Below are positions 19,275 to 28,098 of a stretch of DNA of 64,000 nt, piece by piece. The notes beneath the pieces were generated by a model. The model saw only the letters and a program-made list of their open reading frames with translations, made no database searches and was not told where the DNA came from. The position numbers and the translations under genes were made by a program. This stretch comes from a virus, in IMG/VR virus record IMGVR_UViG_3300030419_004440, positions 24,939-88,938 of that record. One strand, given 5' to 3'. The stretch's first letter is position 1. Every line of letters starts with the position of its first letter.

Positions 19275-20038
19275 TATTCAACCTCTATAAAACGTTTTGA
19301 TCTTGGTGGGAACTTCTTTTTAATGCTTTCTAAATGATCAATAACACGAATCACTAGGCTCTCTTTTTTTGCAAGAGATTCCTGTCCCAGTGATTTGATC
19401 CTAATAACAACGTAGCCCTTACTAAGCAAAGCACCGCTTTTCCTCAAGTCAGCGTTTATTTGCTTTTGCAACTTATCTTCACCCCAAATGGGATAAAAAT
19501 GAGAAGGGCCATCTACCTCTATTATAGTCTTTAGTTCTGGAATGTACAAATCTATTTCCAAATTTTCTGCCGGAATTATAATTTGATGAGCGTTACAGAA
19601 AAACCCAGCCTTCTCTAGCCTGCTTTGAAAAAACTGTTCAAGCTTAGACCCTTGAGTAGCAGCTAATTGAATCGCCGCTATACCTTTTGAACGCATTGTT
19701 TCCTTTTGCTCGTTGGTCATATTTTTCCAATTTTTCTTAGCAATTCTAGATCTACGCTTTCTTTCCTTGTCGGTCATGTCATTCCAGTAATCAACGAGAC
19801 TACTGCTAATTTTTATTCTCTCCTTGCTGGATCTTTTTCTACCCTTTGTCGGATGAGAGCTTCGCCCCTCAGCAAGTGCGGTTTTTTGTGCCTCACTCTT
19901 ATCCTTTAATTGGTAGCCATTTTTAATCAATGTACGACGTATTTTGTTTGGGTATGTGTTAAGATGCTTTGCTATTTCATACGTGCTTTTGTTCTGTACG
20001 TTGTACATCTTTATTACTTGTTTTTCAAAATCGTTCAT
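19274..20038 (-). CDS. HTH-NUMOD PD-(D/E)XK nuclease, homing-endonuclease-like
   Basis: Residues 1-42 form a helix-turn-helix of the kind that reads DNA (STYEIAKHLNTYPNKIRRTL). Residues about 63-82 (GRKRSSKERIKISSSL) match a NUMOD3-type nuclease-associated module. Residues about 160-230 hold a Vsr/DUF559-type nuclease core (EIDLYIPELKTIIEVDG, then DGPSHF and a later VIRIKS strand), with acidic residues placed as in PD-(D/E)XK enzymes. This layout is typical of free-standing homing endonucleases in phages. It sits next to the annealing-protein candidate, which may be a past insertion site. Confidence 0.7.
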   Translation of the reverse strand: MNDFEKQVIKMYNVQNKSTYEIAKHLNTYPNKIRRTLIKNGYQLKDKSEAQKTALAEGRSSHPTKGRKRSSKERIKISSSLVDYWNDMTDKERKRRSRIAKKNWKNMTNEQKETMRSKGIAAIQLAATQGSKLEQFFQSRLEKAGFFCNAHQIIIPAENLEIDLYIPELKTIIEVDGPSHFYPIWGEDKLQKQINADLRKSGALLSKGYVVIRIKSLGQESLAKKESLVIRVIDHLESIKKKFPPRSKRFIEVE

Positions 20039-20039
20039 G

Positions 20040-20486
20040 TTACACCTTTAAAATTTCCCTTGCACTAAATTCTTTAAGAACAGGTATTCTTTGTTTTGTT
20101 AGTCTGTAAAATTCTTTTTCGTCTTCTTCGCTTTTAGCTATAACCGGCATTTTGCTGGGCAGACTTATAATTTCCATAAGTTGTCCTATGTTGCCCTTTT
20201 GAAGGTCGCCTTTTGTATATAAGTAAATCAGTTTGATTTTGTTGACCACCTTATTGGCTAAAGGTACTGAGGGTAGCGTAGCCACGACTAACGTTCCGTT
20301 GAACGACCATAACTCTGTTGAATTGAAAGTTCCAAACTTTTTTTCAGTCGCATTAAAGTCAACCTCGTTGTAAAACAGGCTTGCGTCATCCACGACCCCC
20401 TCTTCTATCCCGTCGTTAAGAAGTTTATATATTTCCCTATTAAGAGGTGTGTCCGTAGTAGCGTGGACATAAAATCCTAGGTTCAT
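20040..20486 (-). CDS. Unknown protein at the end of the glycan cluster
   Basis: I chose the ATG at 20486 because it overlaps the fcl stop (ATGA) and has an AGGAGAAC ribosome binding site; the longer frame would add seven residues. The protein starts MNLGFYVHATTDTP, has a Rossmann-like hydrophobic strand (LVVATLPSVPLANKVV) and no Cys motif or membrane segment. Its coupling with fcl suggests a part in the same sugar pathway, but I recognise no family. Confidence 0.6.
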   Translation of the reverse strand: MNLGFYVHATTDTPLNREIYKLLNDGIEEGVVDDASLFYNEVDFNATEKKFGTFNSTELWSFNGTLVVATLPSVPLANKVVNKIKLIYLYTKGDLQKGNIGQLMEIISLPSKMPVIAKSEEDEKEFYRLTKQRIPVLKEFSAREILKV

Positions 20487-21403
20487 TTCTGTTCTCCTAA
20501 AAACCATTCTATGGTTTGCTTTAAACCTGTTTGTAAATCAGTTTTAGACTCGAAACCTAGCCTTGCTTTTGCTCTAGTGGTATCAAGACATCTGCGAGGC
20601 TGACCGTCCGGCTTAGATGTGTCATAGACGATATCCCCTTCAAAGCCCATTTGTTCTGAAATTTCAGTAACGAGATCTTTAATCTTTATTTCCGAGCCGG
20701 TACCAATGTTTATTGGGTACGGCTCAACATCTTGTTCGATAGCCAACTCAATGGCTTCAGCACAGTCTGGAGCGTATAGAAATTCTCTAGATGCTTCCCC
20801 GGTTCCCCATATAGTAACCTGACGCTCCCCCTTTTTCATCGCATTATAAAACTTTAAAATAAGTGCAGGTATAACATGACTGCTAGTCAAATTAAAATGA
20901 TCATGAGGGCCATACATGTTGACCGGTATCAAATTAACACAGTTCATGCCGTACTGTTCATGATATGTTTCCAAGAGCTTCATTAAAGCCTTCTTTGCAA
21001 TGCCATAGGGGGCGTTTGTTTCCTCCGGATAACCATTCCAAATTTGTTCTTCTTTAAACGGGATCGGCGTAAACTTTGGGTATGCACAAACCGTCCCTAG
21101 AAGAATAAACTTTTCAATGTTATGCATTCTAGATGTCTCAATCATGTTTGCACCCATAATCAAGTTCTCATACATAAACTTTCCGGGATTTTCCTGATTA
21201 GCACCAATGCCCCCAACGCTACCAGCTGCGTGAATTACAACATCTGGCTTGGACTGGGATACAAGCGTATCGCATAGGTTTTGATTTCTCAGATCCCAGT
21301 TGCTTGACCCAATAGAAACAACACTATAATCTTTGTCTACTAGATGTTTTGTTAGGCTCTTTCCTAAAAATCCCGTACCGCCAGTTACTAATACTTTTTT
21401 CAT
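20483..21403 (-). CDS. fcl: GDP-L-fucose synthase-like SDR epimerase/reductase
   Basis: The extended SDR fold begins with TGGTGFLG (residues 7-14, NAD(P) binding). The motif GSVGGIGAN (61-69) and NMYGPHDHF (162-170) are characteristic of GDP-L-fucose synthase. Catalytic Tyr133 and Lys137 (YGIAK) are present, with Cys106 and His167 at the places of the family's epimerisation residues. The enzyme turns GDP-4-keto-6-deoxymannose into GDP-L-fucose. No GDP-mannose dehydratase is in this window, so the substrate must come from elsewhere in the phage or from the host. Start: ATG at 21403, just after the upstream stop. Confidence 0.85.
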   Translation of the reverse strand: MKKVLVTGGTGFLGKSLTKHLVDKDYSVVSIGSSNWDLRNQNLCDTLVSQSKPDVVIHAAGSVGGIGANQENPGKFMYENLIMGANMIETSRMHNIEKFILLGTVCAYPKFTPIPFKEEQIWNGYPEETNAPYGIAKKALMKLLETYHEQYGMNCVNLIPVNMYGPHDHFNLTSSHVIPALILKFYNAMKKGERQVTIWGTGEASREFLYAPDCAEAIELAIEQDVEPYPINIGTGSEIKIKDLVTEISEQMGFEGDIVYDTSKPDGQPRRCLDTTRAKARLGFESKTDLQTGLKQTIEWFLGEQK

Positions 21404-21405
21404 TC

Positions 21406-21924
21406 TTACCAAGTCCTTGTACTCGGGGTTTCTGGTTCTTCGTTATCGTCTTGGTCATCTTTGGGCTCTGAACCCTCAATAGAAAAAGGCATTCCGGGGC
21501 TATCAGGAGGTAGTGTCGTTTGACTCTCGTCAACCCATGGCTCCTGATCAATTTCGTCATCCAAAACTGGAACGTCGTCCACTACCGGCTCTGGATATAC
21601 ACTTTCAAGGTAGTTATCTGGCAACGACGTATAAACACAGATTGCCTTGTTCTTAATCACCTCTTTATGCTTATGGGCTTGATTCATTGCTTCTCCAGCG
21701 TCTGGATTAGATGAAACCAGCACCATAGTTTCCGTATTCTCTGCGATCTCACAAGAAATCCCTGTGTCGTTTACGATATAAACATCGGCGTCATTCCAGT
21801 CTTTAACGATGGTCACACCGCGAAATGATGACTCTAGAGGCTTACCTTCTACAAATGCTTTCACCGGTCCGACCACAGTAACGTGATCTTCCAAAAAATC
21901 CTTTAAAGTTTCTGGGTTTCTCAT
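21406..21924 (-). CDS. Unknown protein with acidic C-terminal tail, 172 aa
   Basis: The first 110 residues look like an alternating alpha/beta domain (VTVVGPVKAFVEG, DADVYIVNDTG, TMVLVSSNPDAGEA). The last 60 are rich in Asp, Glu, Pro and Ser and are probably disordered. No family is recognised. It lies inside the glycan cluster between a CgeB-like glycosyltransferase and fcl, one base from the former. Confidence 0.6.
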   Translation of the reverse strand: MRNPETLKDFLEDHVTVVGPVKAFVEGKPLESSFRGVTIVKDWNDADVYIVNDTGISCEIAENTETMVLVSSNPDAGEAMNQAHKHKEVIKNKAICVYTSLPDNYLESVYPEPVVDDVPVLDDEIDQEPWVDESQTTLPPDSPGMPFSIEGSEPKDDQDDNEEPETPSTRTW

Positions 21925-22788
21925 TTAGTTCTCCTTCATTGATTTGATTAAGGTCTCGATTCTTTTTTTGTACGTGTGTTCTTGGGCTAAGACATAACCG
22001 TTATTACTTATACTAGTACGGAAGTCTCCATTCTCCAATGCAAATCTTGCTTTTTCTACCATTTCATCCATATTTCTATAGGTTAGGCAGTTCTTGCCAT
22101 CCACCATTCCAAGTTCCTCGTAATGCTGATTATAACTGGTTAAAAGACATGTTTTACAACCCATAGTTTCGAAATTTCTATAGTTTATATCAATAGATAT
22201 ATTTGCATTGAAATGTATCTTGTAGCTATTGATTGCCTCAACCATTTCTTCTCCGATAACAAACTCGTCGAGTTTAAAATTGCTAAAATTATCTTTCAGT
22301 ATTTGAATTATACCTCCCCTATTGACTATGTTGCCGCAAAAACCTATTGGCCATCTCTCATCTCTTTTGGCGTCGGCTTTTGGTGGAATGTGATAGATTA
22401 CAGAATCATCGTAGCAGTTCGGGAACCATACAGAGTTTTCAACCACAAACTCAGGAGTGGCTTGAAGTATAAGGTCATAGTTTCCTTCATTTGCTGTTTT
22501 CAGATACGACTGTATACCTTTAACGTGTGCGTCTATTGACCACAAAAACTTCTTTGCCTGCACTTTGGCTAGATTTGGAACCCATCCGGTTTCGTCGTAG
22601 TTCTCAAGATTTATGATTAGGTCGTATGACTCGTAGTCGGGTTCGCCCTCGGTGTAAGAAATGTGTCCCAAACCCCAGATATCCGCCTCGTGTCCGTGGT
22701 GTATGAACGCACGTTGAGCACAAAAACATTCTCTAAAATTCCGATTTCCTTCGTGTCTTCCGTTTTCTTGTATTATTAAAGTTTTCAT
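21925..22788 (-). CDS. CgeB-like glycosyltransferase, 287 aa
   Basis: The fold reads as a short GT-B protein. A C-terminal motif (NYRNFETMGCKTCLL, near residue 205) corresponds to the RxFE-G segment of CgeB-type glycosyltransferases, where donor-binding residues lie. An expected C-terminal helix region follows (VEKARFALENGDFR). The N-terminal domain lacks the usual glycine-rich loop. The enzyme would transfer a sugar from a nucleotide donor. It overlaps the deacetylase gene by 4 nt (ATGA). Confidence 0.7.
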   Translation of the reverse strand: MKTLIIQENGRHEGNRNFRECFCAQRAFIHHGHEADIWGLGHISYTEGEPDYESYDLIINLENYDETGWVPNLAKVQAKKFLWSIDAHVKGIQSYLKTANEGNYDLILQATPEFVVENSVWFPNCYDDSVIYHIPPKADAKRDERWPIGFCGNIVNRGGIIQILKDNFSNFKLDEFVIGEEMVEAINSYKIHFNANISIDINYRNFETMGCKTCLLTSYNQHYEELGMVDGKNCLTYRNMDEMVEKARFALENGDFRTSISNNGYVLAQEHTYKKRIETLIKSMKEN

Positions 22789-23339
22789 ATAAACTTACTT
22801 ATCCTTTCTTCCCATCCTTGAGTTGTGTTCCAGCCGTGAATCCACTGTCTTGGATGGTCTGGAGGTAAATTTGTTTCGTCGTCATAAGTGGCCTCGAATA
22901 GTTTTCGTTTAGATTCAGTTAGTTTATCTATCTTGTCGTGTTTAATTGGGTCAAATACATAAAGCTTGTTTATCTTTCCGCACTCTCTACATGCCGCCAC
23001 TACATTGTTGTGGACTTGAATATGGTGGGGGTGACCGTATTCACCGGTTGGCCCGTGCGTGAGTATCTCGTCCCAGTCTCTGCTTTCTATTATACTTTTA
23101 ATGGGGGAGAATATATCTCCGATTATGGGGGAATGGAACCCTCTGTCCTCAAACTCCATAAGCTCTACTTTTACATCTAAGTAAGAGCTAACTTTCTCTA
23201 AAAGCATAGGTATCCTGAACTTGCTTTGGGCGTCAGGTGTAACCATACACATTATAGTCCATTCGCCCTTTTCTTTTAGTAGCTTTTCGCCAGCGAATAT
23301 TACTTCGTCGTCGGCGTGTGCGGTAATCATTAACTTCAT
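22785..23339 (-). CDS. PIG-L/LmbE-family deacetylase
   Basis: The N-terminal motif AHADDE (residues 7-12) matches the AHPDDE zinc motif of PIG-L deacetylases with Ala replacing Pro. A second zinc/catalytic segment, GEYGHPHHIQVH (99-110), matches the usual GHPDH segment with His for Asp. Family members remove N-acetyl groups from GlcNAc-type sugars. The length of 184 aa is somewhat short. Within this cluster it likely deacetylates a sugar or an intermediate of the glycan. Both motif substitutions are unusual and could affect the substrate. Confidence 0.8.
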   Translation of the reverse strand: MKLMITAHADDEVIFAGEKLLKEKGEWTIMCMVTPDAQSKFRIPMLLEKVSSYLDVKVELMEFEDRGFHSPIIGDIFSPIKSIIESRDWDEILTHGPTGEYGHPHHIQVHNNVVAACRECGKINKLYVFDPIKHDKIDKLTESKRKLFEATYDDETNLPPDHPRQWIHGWNTTQGWEERISKFI

Positions 23340-23890
23340 TATTTTTTCCTCAAGAATCTAATGTCCCAAACGGTGCCGTGAGTAGGGCACTCAATGGTCT
23401 CTATTTTTTTATAACCCATAAAATCAACAAGTTCAAAGTGTGGATATATGCTTTCTTCAAAATTAATAATGTATTCTGGATCGTCCTCTATTCTGTCTCC
23501 GTGTAGTACCCATATGCCTTCCCTTTTCAATAAAGATAGGATATTATTGACATATACCTTTTGATCGTCTTGTGAGAATTTTGTTCCATTCCAGCAGAAA
23601 ACCCCAATGTCAAAAATTAAGTCGAATGAGCCCTCTTGTTTGGGGTATTTAAGCATCACATCCTGTATACCGCAATGTAAAAACCCATCGTTTGCTCCAT
23701 AGTTTTTAGTAGGATCTAGCTGCCAGTATTCCACATTCCCGTTGTTTATAAGTTCTTTACAAACCGAGTTGTATCTTTCGACCCCTATGTCTAAAACTCT
23801 ACCAAAGTCTAGGTACCTACCAACATCTTTATAGACTTCCTTAAGAAAAATCCTGTCTGTTATTTTTTCCCACCATTGTCTAGATTCCAT
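23339..23890 (-). CDS. SAM-dependent methyltransferase-like protein
   Basis: The protein shows a class I methyltransferase pattern: GRVLDIGVERYN near residue 30 (motif I with LDIG), EYWQLDP at about 54-60 (end of strand 2) and FDLIFDIGVFCWNG near residue 89 (motif IV). Helices and strands then follow as in the Rossmann-like fold. The methyl acceptor is unknown; a sugar or glycan is likely from the neighbourhood. It overlaps its upstream glycosyltransferase by 11 nt. Confidence 0.65.
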   Translation of the reverse strand: MESRQWWEKITDRIFLKEVYKDVGRYLDFGRVLDIGVERYNSVCKELINNGNVEYWQLDPTKNYGANDGFLHCGIQDVMLKYPKQEGSFDLIFDIGVFCWNGTKFSQDDQKVYVNNILSLLKREGIWVLHGDRIEDDPEYIINFEESIYPHFELVDFMGYKKIETIECPTHGTVWDIRFLRKK

Positions 23891-24626
23891 TATACCACTC
23901 CATGTTTCCAGTTTTGTTGTACCATATAAGGGGTGCGTCTGTTAGGGCAGACTTGTTGAAGTAAAACAGTGTGTCCATACAGAAATCATAGTCATACGAA
24001 ACATCCATGTCCCACTCCCAGTTTATAACATCCGTGACGCTTTTTAGTATGCACAGAGATCCTCCAGTAATCTTCATGTTAAACCCTGAGCCGTACGGCA
24101 GGGAGTTGCCTGACCTGTCATATACTTTTCTTGGTCTTTTAGCCCTTGTTCTTTCTTCCTGTGGCACCTCCAACAGGTCAGGAAAATATAAATGGAACAT
24201 TTCGCTGGACTCTAACACCTCTGCTTGTTGTATTGTCTCAAACCGTTCTTCAAAAGAGTAACCATGATTTAAATGATTGATGCCAAGGTCTTGAAACAAT
24301 TGGGTTACTACCTGTACCCTTTGAGGGTGAGCTAGATCGTCTGAATCATTATAAAGTATTAGTTCATTACTGGCCACTTTAGTTCCCTCGCCTCTGTTTG
24401 GACCTTCAGGAACTACTCTGTCGTGAGTAATTATTTCTATGTTTTCAAAAGATTCCTTGTACTTGCTCTTTAGCTGCTCTATGTCGGACGGGTCTACCAA
24501 GTGACCGTTTGCAACAGAAATTACAACCTCGTTTGGTTTAAGAGTTTGCCTTACATAGCTAGTTAACACTTTGTCCAAGTATTTAAAATGATTATTTGTG
24601 GATGGTATTACTATTGATGTTTTCAT
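23880..24626 (-). CDS. GT2-family glycosyltransferase
   Basis: The true start is probably the ATG at 24626, which overlaps the upstream stop (ATGA) and begins MKTSIVIPST, the typical first strand of GT-A family 2 enzymes. A longer frame with 33 more residues runs through the neighbouring gene and is unlikely. A DXD-like NDSDD motif lies near residue 92, where the nucleotide-sugar metal is bound. At 248 aa it is a complete single-domain enzyme. Donor and acceptor are unknown. Confidence 0.8.
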   Translation of the reverse strand: MKTSIVIPSTNNHFKYLDKVLTSYVRQTLKPNEVVISVANGHLVDPSDIEQLKSKYKESFENIEIITHDRVVPEGPNRGEGTKVASNELILYNDSDDLAHPQRVQVVTQLFQDLGINHLNHGYSFEERFETIQQAEVLESSEMFHLYFPDLLEVPQEERTRAKRPRKVYDRSGNSLPYGSGFNMKITGGSLCILKSVTDVINWEWDMDVSYDYDFCMDTLFYFNKSALTDAPLIWYNKTGNMEWYNGI

Positions 24627-25375
24627 AGATAATTCACGCAATCTGGATATGGAAGATCTTTGTCTATTTTGTCTGTATACTTTAGTGTGAGTGGGTGTAA
24701 GATGTTTCCACATATGACAGCCCAAGGTATCGGATACTTTGATTTTTCACCTGTCTCTGGAATTACGTGTCCATACGCATCTCTTGCCCATTGGCCCGGA
24801 TGCTTCTTAAGCTCAGGTAGGTAGCCGTCCATTTTTTCTTTTAAGCCATTCCACCAGTCAAGCGTTAGGTCTGTGTTTGGCCTAAAAATAAATCCGCCAT
24901 TTCCTATGAGCTTGTACCAGTTATCTCTTACATGAAACGATGACCATCTACCCTCTTCGTCCAGTGTAAAATCCCTACAAAAAACAGAGTCGTTTGGATC
25001 TAGACGGCAGTTTTCTATTCTTGCAACACCGTCAACTGACGCTTCAGCATATCCTATACCAATTAAGCCTTCGTTGTCAATCATCCTCTGCAAAAAAGGA
25101 CTCCAAGATACTGATGTGTCTTTCACGTCTGCATAGCCGCCTCCAAAATGGTGCATGTAGTAACCCTTGAGGTAGTCCCCCTTTTGAATTGGTGATAGAT
25201 ACTCGTACCCTTCGTGCAATTCTTCTAAAGACTCAATCTCATCGTTGCGAACTAGCCTAACTGAGCAGTCACTATTCTTTTCACAAAAGCCGTCGAAGGC
25301 TCTTTTTCTGGTGTCAGACATGTCATTTTCACCAGTCCAGAACATCCAGATTGTTTTTTCCTTTAAATAGTCCAC
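24623..25375 (-). CDS. GT32-like (capsule-type) glycosyltransferase
   Basis: The start MDYLKEKTIWMFWTG resembles the first strand of DXD-sugar-binding glycosyltransferases. KGDYLKGYYMHHFGGGYADV (residues about 65-84) is the typical helix followed by a DXD site, here as ADVKD. The C-terminal half (NGGFIFRPNTD, about 160-170) resembles the usual acceptor-side region. Family members add hexoses in capsule and lipopolysaccharide synthesis. It overlaps its downstream GT2 gene by 4 nt. Confidence 0.75.
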   Translation of the reverse strand: MDYLKEKTIWMFWTGENDMSDTRKRAFDGFCEKNSDCSVRLVRNDEIESLEELHEGYEYLSPIQKGDYLKGYYMHHFGGGYADVKDTSVSWSPFLQRMIDNEGLIGIGYAEASVDGVARIENCRLDPNDSVFCRDFTLDEEGRWSSFHVRDNWYKLIGNGGFIFRPNTDLTLDWWNGLKEKMDGYLPELKKHPGQWARDAYGHVIPETGEKSKYPIPWAVICGNILHPLTLKYTDKIDKDLPYPDCVNYL

Positions 25376-26283
25376 TATAGAATCCCTTTCTCTTTTAGTA
25401 GCTTATCCGTTCTTTTTCTGAGCAAATCAAATTTTGAACCCTCTTGGATGTCTCTGTGTTTATTGGAGCTATTGTGCCAATGCCAAGCAAAAGCGTCTAA
25501 GAAAAGAAAATCCCTATCGGATTCTACTTTATCAAATCCGTGACCTACGATAGATCTGAATTCTGGATCTGTTTGGTTCATTAGCCACTCCGTGTTAAAG
25601 ATTGTAGACGGGAAGATTGTGAAGTTAGGCCACTCCCGCCACAGTTTTGCAAACGTATCTTTTCCCCAAATCGTGGTGTCACCTACGGTTGGCATCGTCT
25701 TTAATGTCTCTATCAGCCTGTAAGAAAACTCGCTTTGCTTTTTCAACGCAAGCACAGTTGCACAAGCACCTTGCACCCCATAGTTGGTCTCAGAACCCCA
25801 CTGGTACATATACTCTTGATCCAAAATAGCTTTGAAGTCTCTTAAAAATACAATATCCATATCTGCCCAAACTCCTCCGTACTTGTGCAGGATTAATATT
25901 CTAAACAAGTCTGATTTTAGATAGTACTTGCTGTCAGATGCGTCTAGTTTTGCGTGTTCGTGTTCTAGTGGAGTTCCTATCGCTTCCGCTCTTGCGTCGT
26001 ACAGCTTGAGTTCTACGTAATCCATGTAAGGTTTTAAAAGCTCATTGTCGGAAATGTCGTAATCTGACCACAGTATTAGCTTTGTCTTTTCAAGATTCTG
26101 TGTAGCCAAAAAAGACTTCACACATTCAAGCTCCTTGTCGGTTTTAATTTCCGTATATATGTGGAAGGGGACGACTTCTTCTGGGTAGTCATATTCTTCG
26201 TCCTTCACATTCGAGAAAAACTCTAGACCTTTTGCGTAGTCAACGTATAGTTCAGGATTTTTTTCATACGATAGATTAATCAT
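25375..26283 (-). CDS. GT32-like DXD glycosyltransferase
   Basis: The motif SDLFRILILHKYGGVWADMD (near residues 123-142) is the textbook DXD-sugar-binding signature, with the metal-binding Asp residues in ADMD. Upstream is a Rossmann-like first half (TKLILWSDYD). The C-terminal AWHWHNSS segment (about residues 270-277) is also family-like. Such enzymes use UDP- or GDP-sugars as donors. It is coupled to the preceding GT gene by an 8-nt overlap. The donor sugar cannot be told from the sequence. Confidence 0.8.
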   Translation of the reverse strand: MINLSYEKNPELYVDYAKGLEFFSNVKDEEYDYPEEVVPFHIYTEIKTDKELECVKSFLATQNLEKTKLILWSDYDISDNELLKPYMDYVELKLYDARAEAIGTPLEHEHAKLDASDSKYYLKSDLFRILILHKYGGVWADMDIVFLRDFKAILDQEYMYQWGSETNYGVQGACATVLALKKQSEFSYRLIETLKTMPTVGDTTIWGKDTFAKLWREWPNFTIFPSTIFNTEWLMNQTDPEFRSIVGHGFDKVESDRDFLFLDAFAWHWHNSSNKHRDIQEGSKFDLLRKRTDKLLKEKGIL

Positions 26284-27061
26284 TTATTATCTCCATTGTT
26301 GTTTTGAAAGAACCGTCTACTGAACAATTTTTCTCAAACCATTCTATACAGGCCTCTGACATTTGTTTTATTTTTTCTGGCGATGAGTTTATAGCTTCTA
26401 CCATTTCTTCAGCGTCTTTAACGTAGAAATAGTGCTCGTCTTGAGCTGGCGGATTGGCGTAAAATCTTACGGCATCCTTATTAATTACAATCGGAATAAC
26501 TCCCAACCCCATGTATTCCACGTCTCTTAGGCATTTAGGACCAACACCGGGAAGGCAAAGTCCAAACTTAGCTGACGCACAAGCTCTCAAATACTCAACG
26601 TGAGGCAATCCACCCCTAAAGCTCCACAGGTCGCAGTGGGCTAACCAGTATGGTGCTGCTTCATTTCTTTCTCTGTTTGTTGGCGTTCCGATAAATACGC
26701 AGTGATAATCTTTCTTGGCCTGCCTAAGATCTAGTTTCAGTTCATCAAATACTCTTGAATGTTTAGGCCAAAAAATCCACTTCTTGCTACCTTCACCTTC
26801 TTTGTACGTATTAGAAAAAAGACACTGCTTGTACTCGTTTTTTAACCTATCTAAGATCGGAAAGTCGTACAGCAGCACATTACCCTGTTCTTCTACCCAA
26901 CACTTTGCCTCCGGAGAGTCGGGGTCTTCCATGTATCCTTCAGATCGTTTATTTGGCCCCTGTTCGATGGTGCAGAAACCTCTCTCAGACCACATATCCA
27001 ACAACTCTCTGAAAGAGGAGCCGTCATGACCACCGATTGATGGCTTAATTATCTTAACCAT
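26276..27061 (-). CDS. Exostosin-like glycosyltransferase
   Basis: The ATG at 27061 (MVKIIKPS) is preferred because it overlaps the upstream stop; the longer frame needs a TTG. A segment FGLCLPGVGPKCLRDVEYM (near residues 168-186) resembles the exostosin/GT47 C-terminal motif, in which a Gly-rich loop and an Arg/Glu pair bind the donor. It is followed by LGVIPIVI, as in that family. There is no signal peptide. The family is inferred from one motif block; other GT-B families remain possible. Confidence 0.65.
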   Translation of the reverse strand: MVKIIKPSIGGHDGSSFRELLDMWSERGFCTIEQGPNKRSEGYMEDPDSPEAKCWVEEQGNVLLYDFPILDRLKNEYKQCLFSNTYKEGEGSKKWIFWPKHSRVFDELKLDLRQAKKDYHCVFIGTPTNRERNEAAPYWLAHCDLWSFRGGLPHVEYLRACASAKFGLCLPGVGPKCLRDVEYMGLGVIPIVINKDAVRFYANPPAQDEHYFYVKDAEEMVEAINSSPEKIKQMSEACIEWFEKNCSVDGSFKTTMEIIND

Positions 27062-27740
27062 AGCTAACAACCTCCCAGTTATTTTTTAAGGAGAACCCCA
27101 TGCCGTGAGACGCCTTAATGTCATGAAAATACAGTTTATTTTTAAGTTTCATGCTGTCTATTAGATGAGTAAAAGAAGAGCTTATACCGTGTATCTCTTT
27201 TGCGTTTTCTATAACGCCCATCCAGTCGAAGATGCTCTTTTCAGATTTCAACCTATCCGGTTTTACCTGTCTGAGACCACTGTTGATGTTAAGATTATAG
27301 TTTCCAACGCTAGACTTGTCGTGAACAAAAATGTACTCCCCGTCCAAGTTTAGCTCACTAATTAGTCTCTGTTCTTGCTCAATATCTCTTTCTAGACACC
27401 AAGAATCCCAACGCTCTTTAAATGGAACGTTAACGGATTCATAAAATGACCTATCAAATTCATGATTTCTACACCTTTCAAACCCCACCCTTAGAAGCGG
27501 TGTTGATTTTAAGTTTGAGTTATATTCTTCAATAAACTCTTTGTCCTCTTCGACAACAAAAAAACTGACCTGTGGAAGATCAGAAAACATTCGTTTAACA
27601 TTATTTAAATTGGACTTCTTTACAACTAAAGATACACTGTTGAAAGCATAAGCTTTGACTACATATCTAACTATACCGTTGCATATGATGTGATCCCCCA
27701 ATCCCAAGTGGTGGTGGATAAAACATTCAATAGGCTTCAT
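27054..27740 (-). CDS. Glycosyltransferase-like protein (GT9-like N-terminus)
   Basis: The ATG at 27740 (MKPIECFIHHH) has a GGAAA ribosome binding site and overlaps the DUF6165 stop by 14 nt; the longer start is less likely. The N-terminus HHHLGLGDHIICNGIVRYV recalls the G-x-GD segment of GT9 (ADP-heptose) glycosyltransferases. The C-terminal part (HGISSSFTHLIDSMKL, near residues 188-203) fits the GT9 pattern in which a Ser/Thr-rich loop binds the donor. At 228 aa it is short for a GT9, so it may be a compact or diverged form. Confidence 0.55.
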   Translation of the reverse strand: MKPIECFIHHHLGLGDHIICNGIVRYVVKAYAFNSVSLVVKKSNLNNVKRMFSDLPQVSFFVVEEDKEFIEEYNSNLKSTPLLRVGFERCRNHEFDRSFYESVNVPFKERWDSWCLERDIEQEQRLISELNLDGEYIFVHDKSSVGNYNLNINSGLRQVKPDRLKSEKSIFDWMGVIENAKEIHGISSSFTHLIDSMKLKNKLYFHDIKASHGMGFSLKNNWEVVSYG

Positions 27741-28098
27741 ACGACTTTTCCTCAAAGATATTAGATCCAGACAATTCGTTTATAACCCTCTTCGCTTTAA
27801 AACGTTCATCATTGGTAAAATAAACGGATCGTGCTAGCTGAATAAACTCGTCATCAAACTGCCTGTTTCTTTCCTTTTCCCTTATTTGATCTTCTATTCC
27901 CCACAACGTCCTGTTTATGTTATGCAATCTAACAAACTCTTTGCTGTCTCTGGCGACTATGCCATCTGCAATATGGCCTATTTCATCAATTTCTTTCTGT
28001 ACATTCTGTAACTTGTCTTCATTTTTAATAGCTTCTTTTTTTATCAGTAAAATGGTCAGCTTATCGACTATCTCCCCGTTGGATACTTCTATTTTCAT
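27727..28098 (-). CDS. DUF6165 family protein
   Basis: The sequence closely follows the DUF6165 pattern: a start with VSNGEIVDKLTILLIKKEAI, a central helical part with LWGIEDQIREKERNR (near residues 65-79), then FIQLARSVYFTNDERF and a C-terminal EKSYEAY. The 123-aa length fits the family. DUF6165 is typically found next to glycosyltransferases in bacterial surface-polysaccharide loci and its function is unknown. Here too it lies between two glycosyltransferase-like genes, with TAATG coupling upstream. Confidence 0.85.
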   Translation of the reverse strand: MKIEVSNGEIVDKLTILLIKKEAIKNEDKLQNVQKEIDEIGHIADGIVARDSKEFVRLHNINRTLWGIEDQIREKERNRQFDDEFIQLARSVYFTNDERFKAKRVINELSGSNIFEEKSYEAY

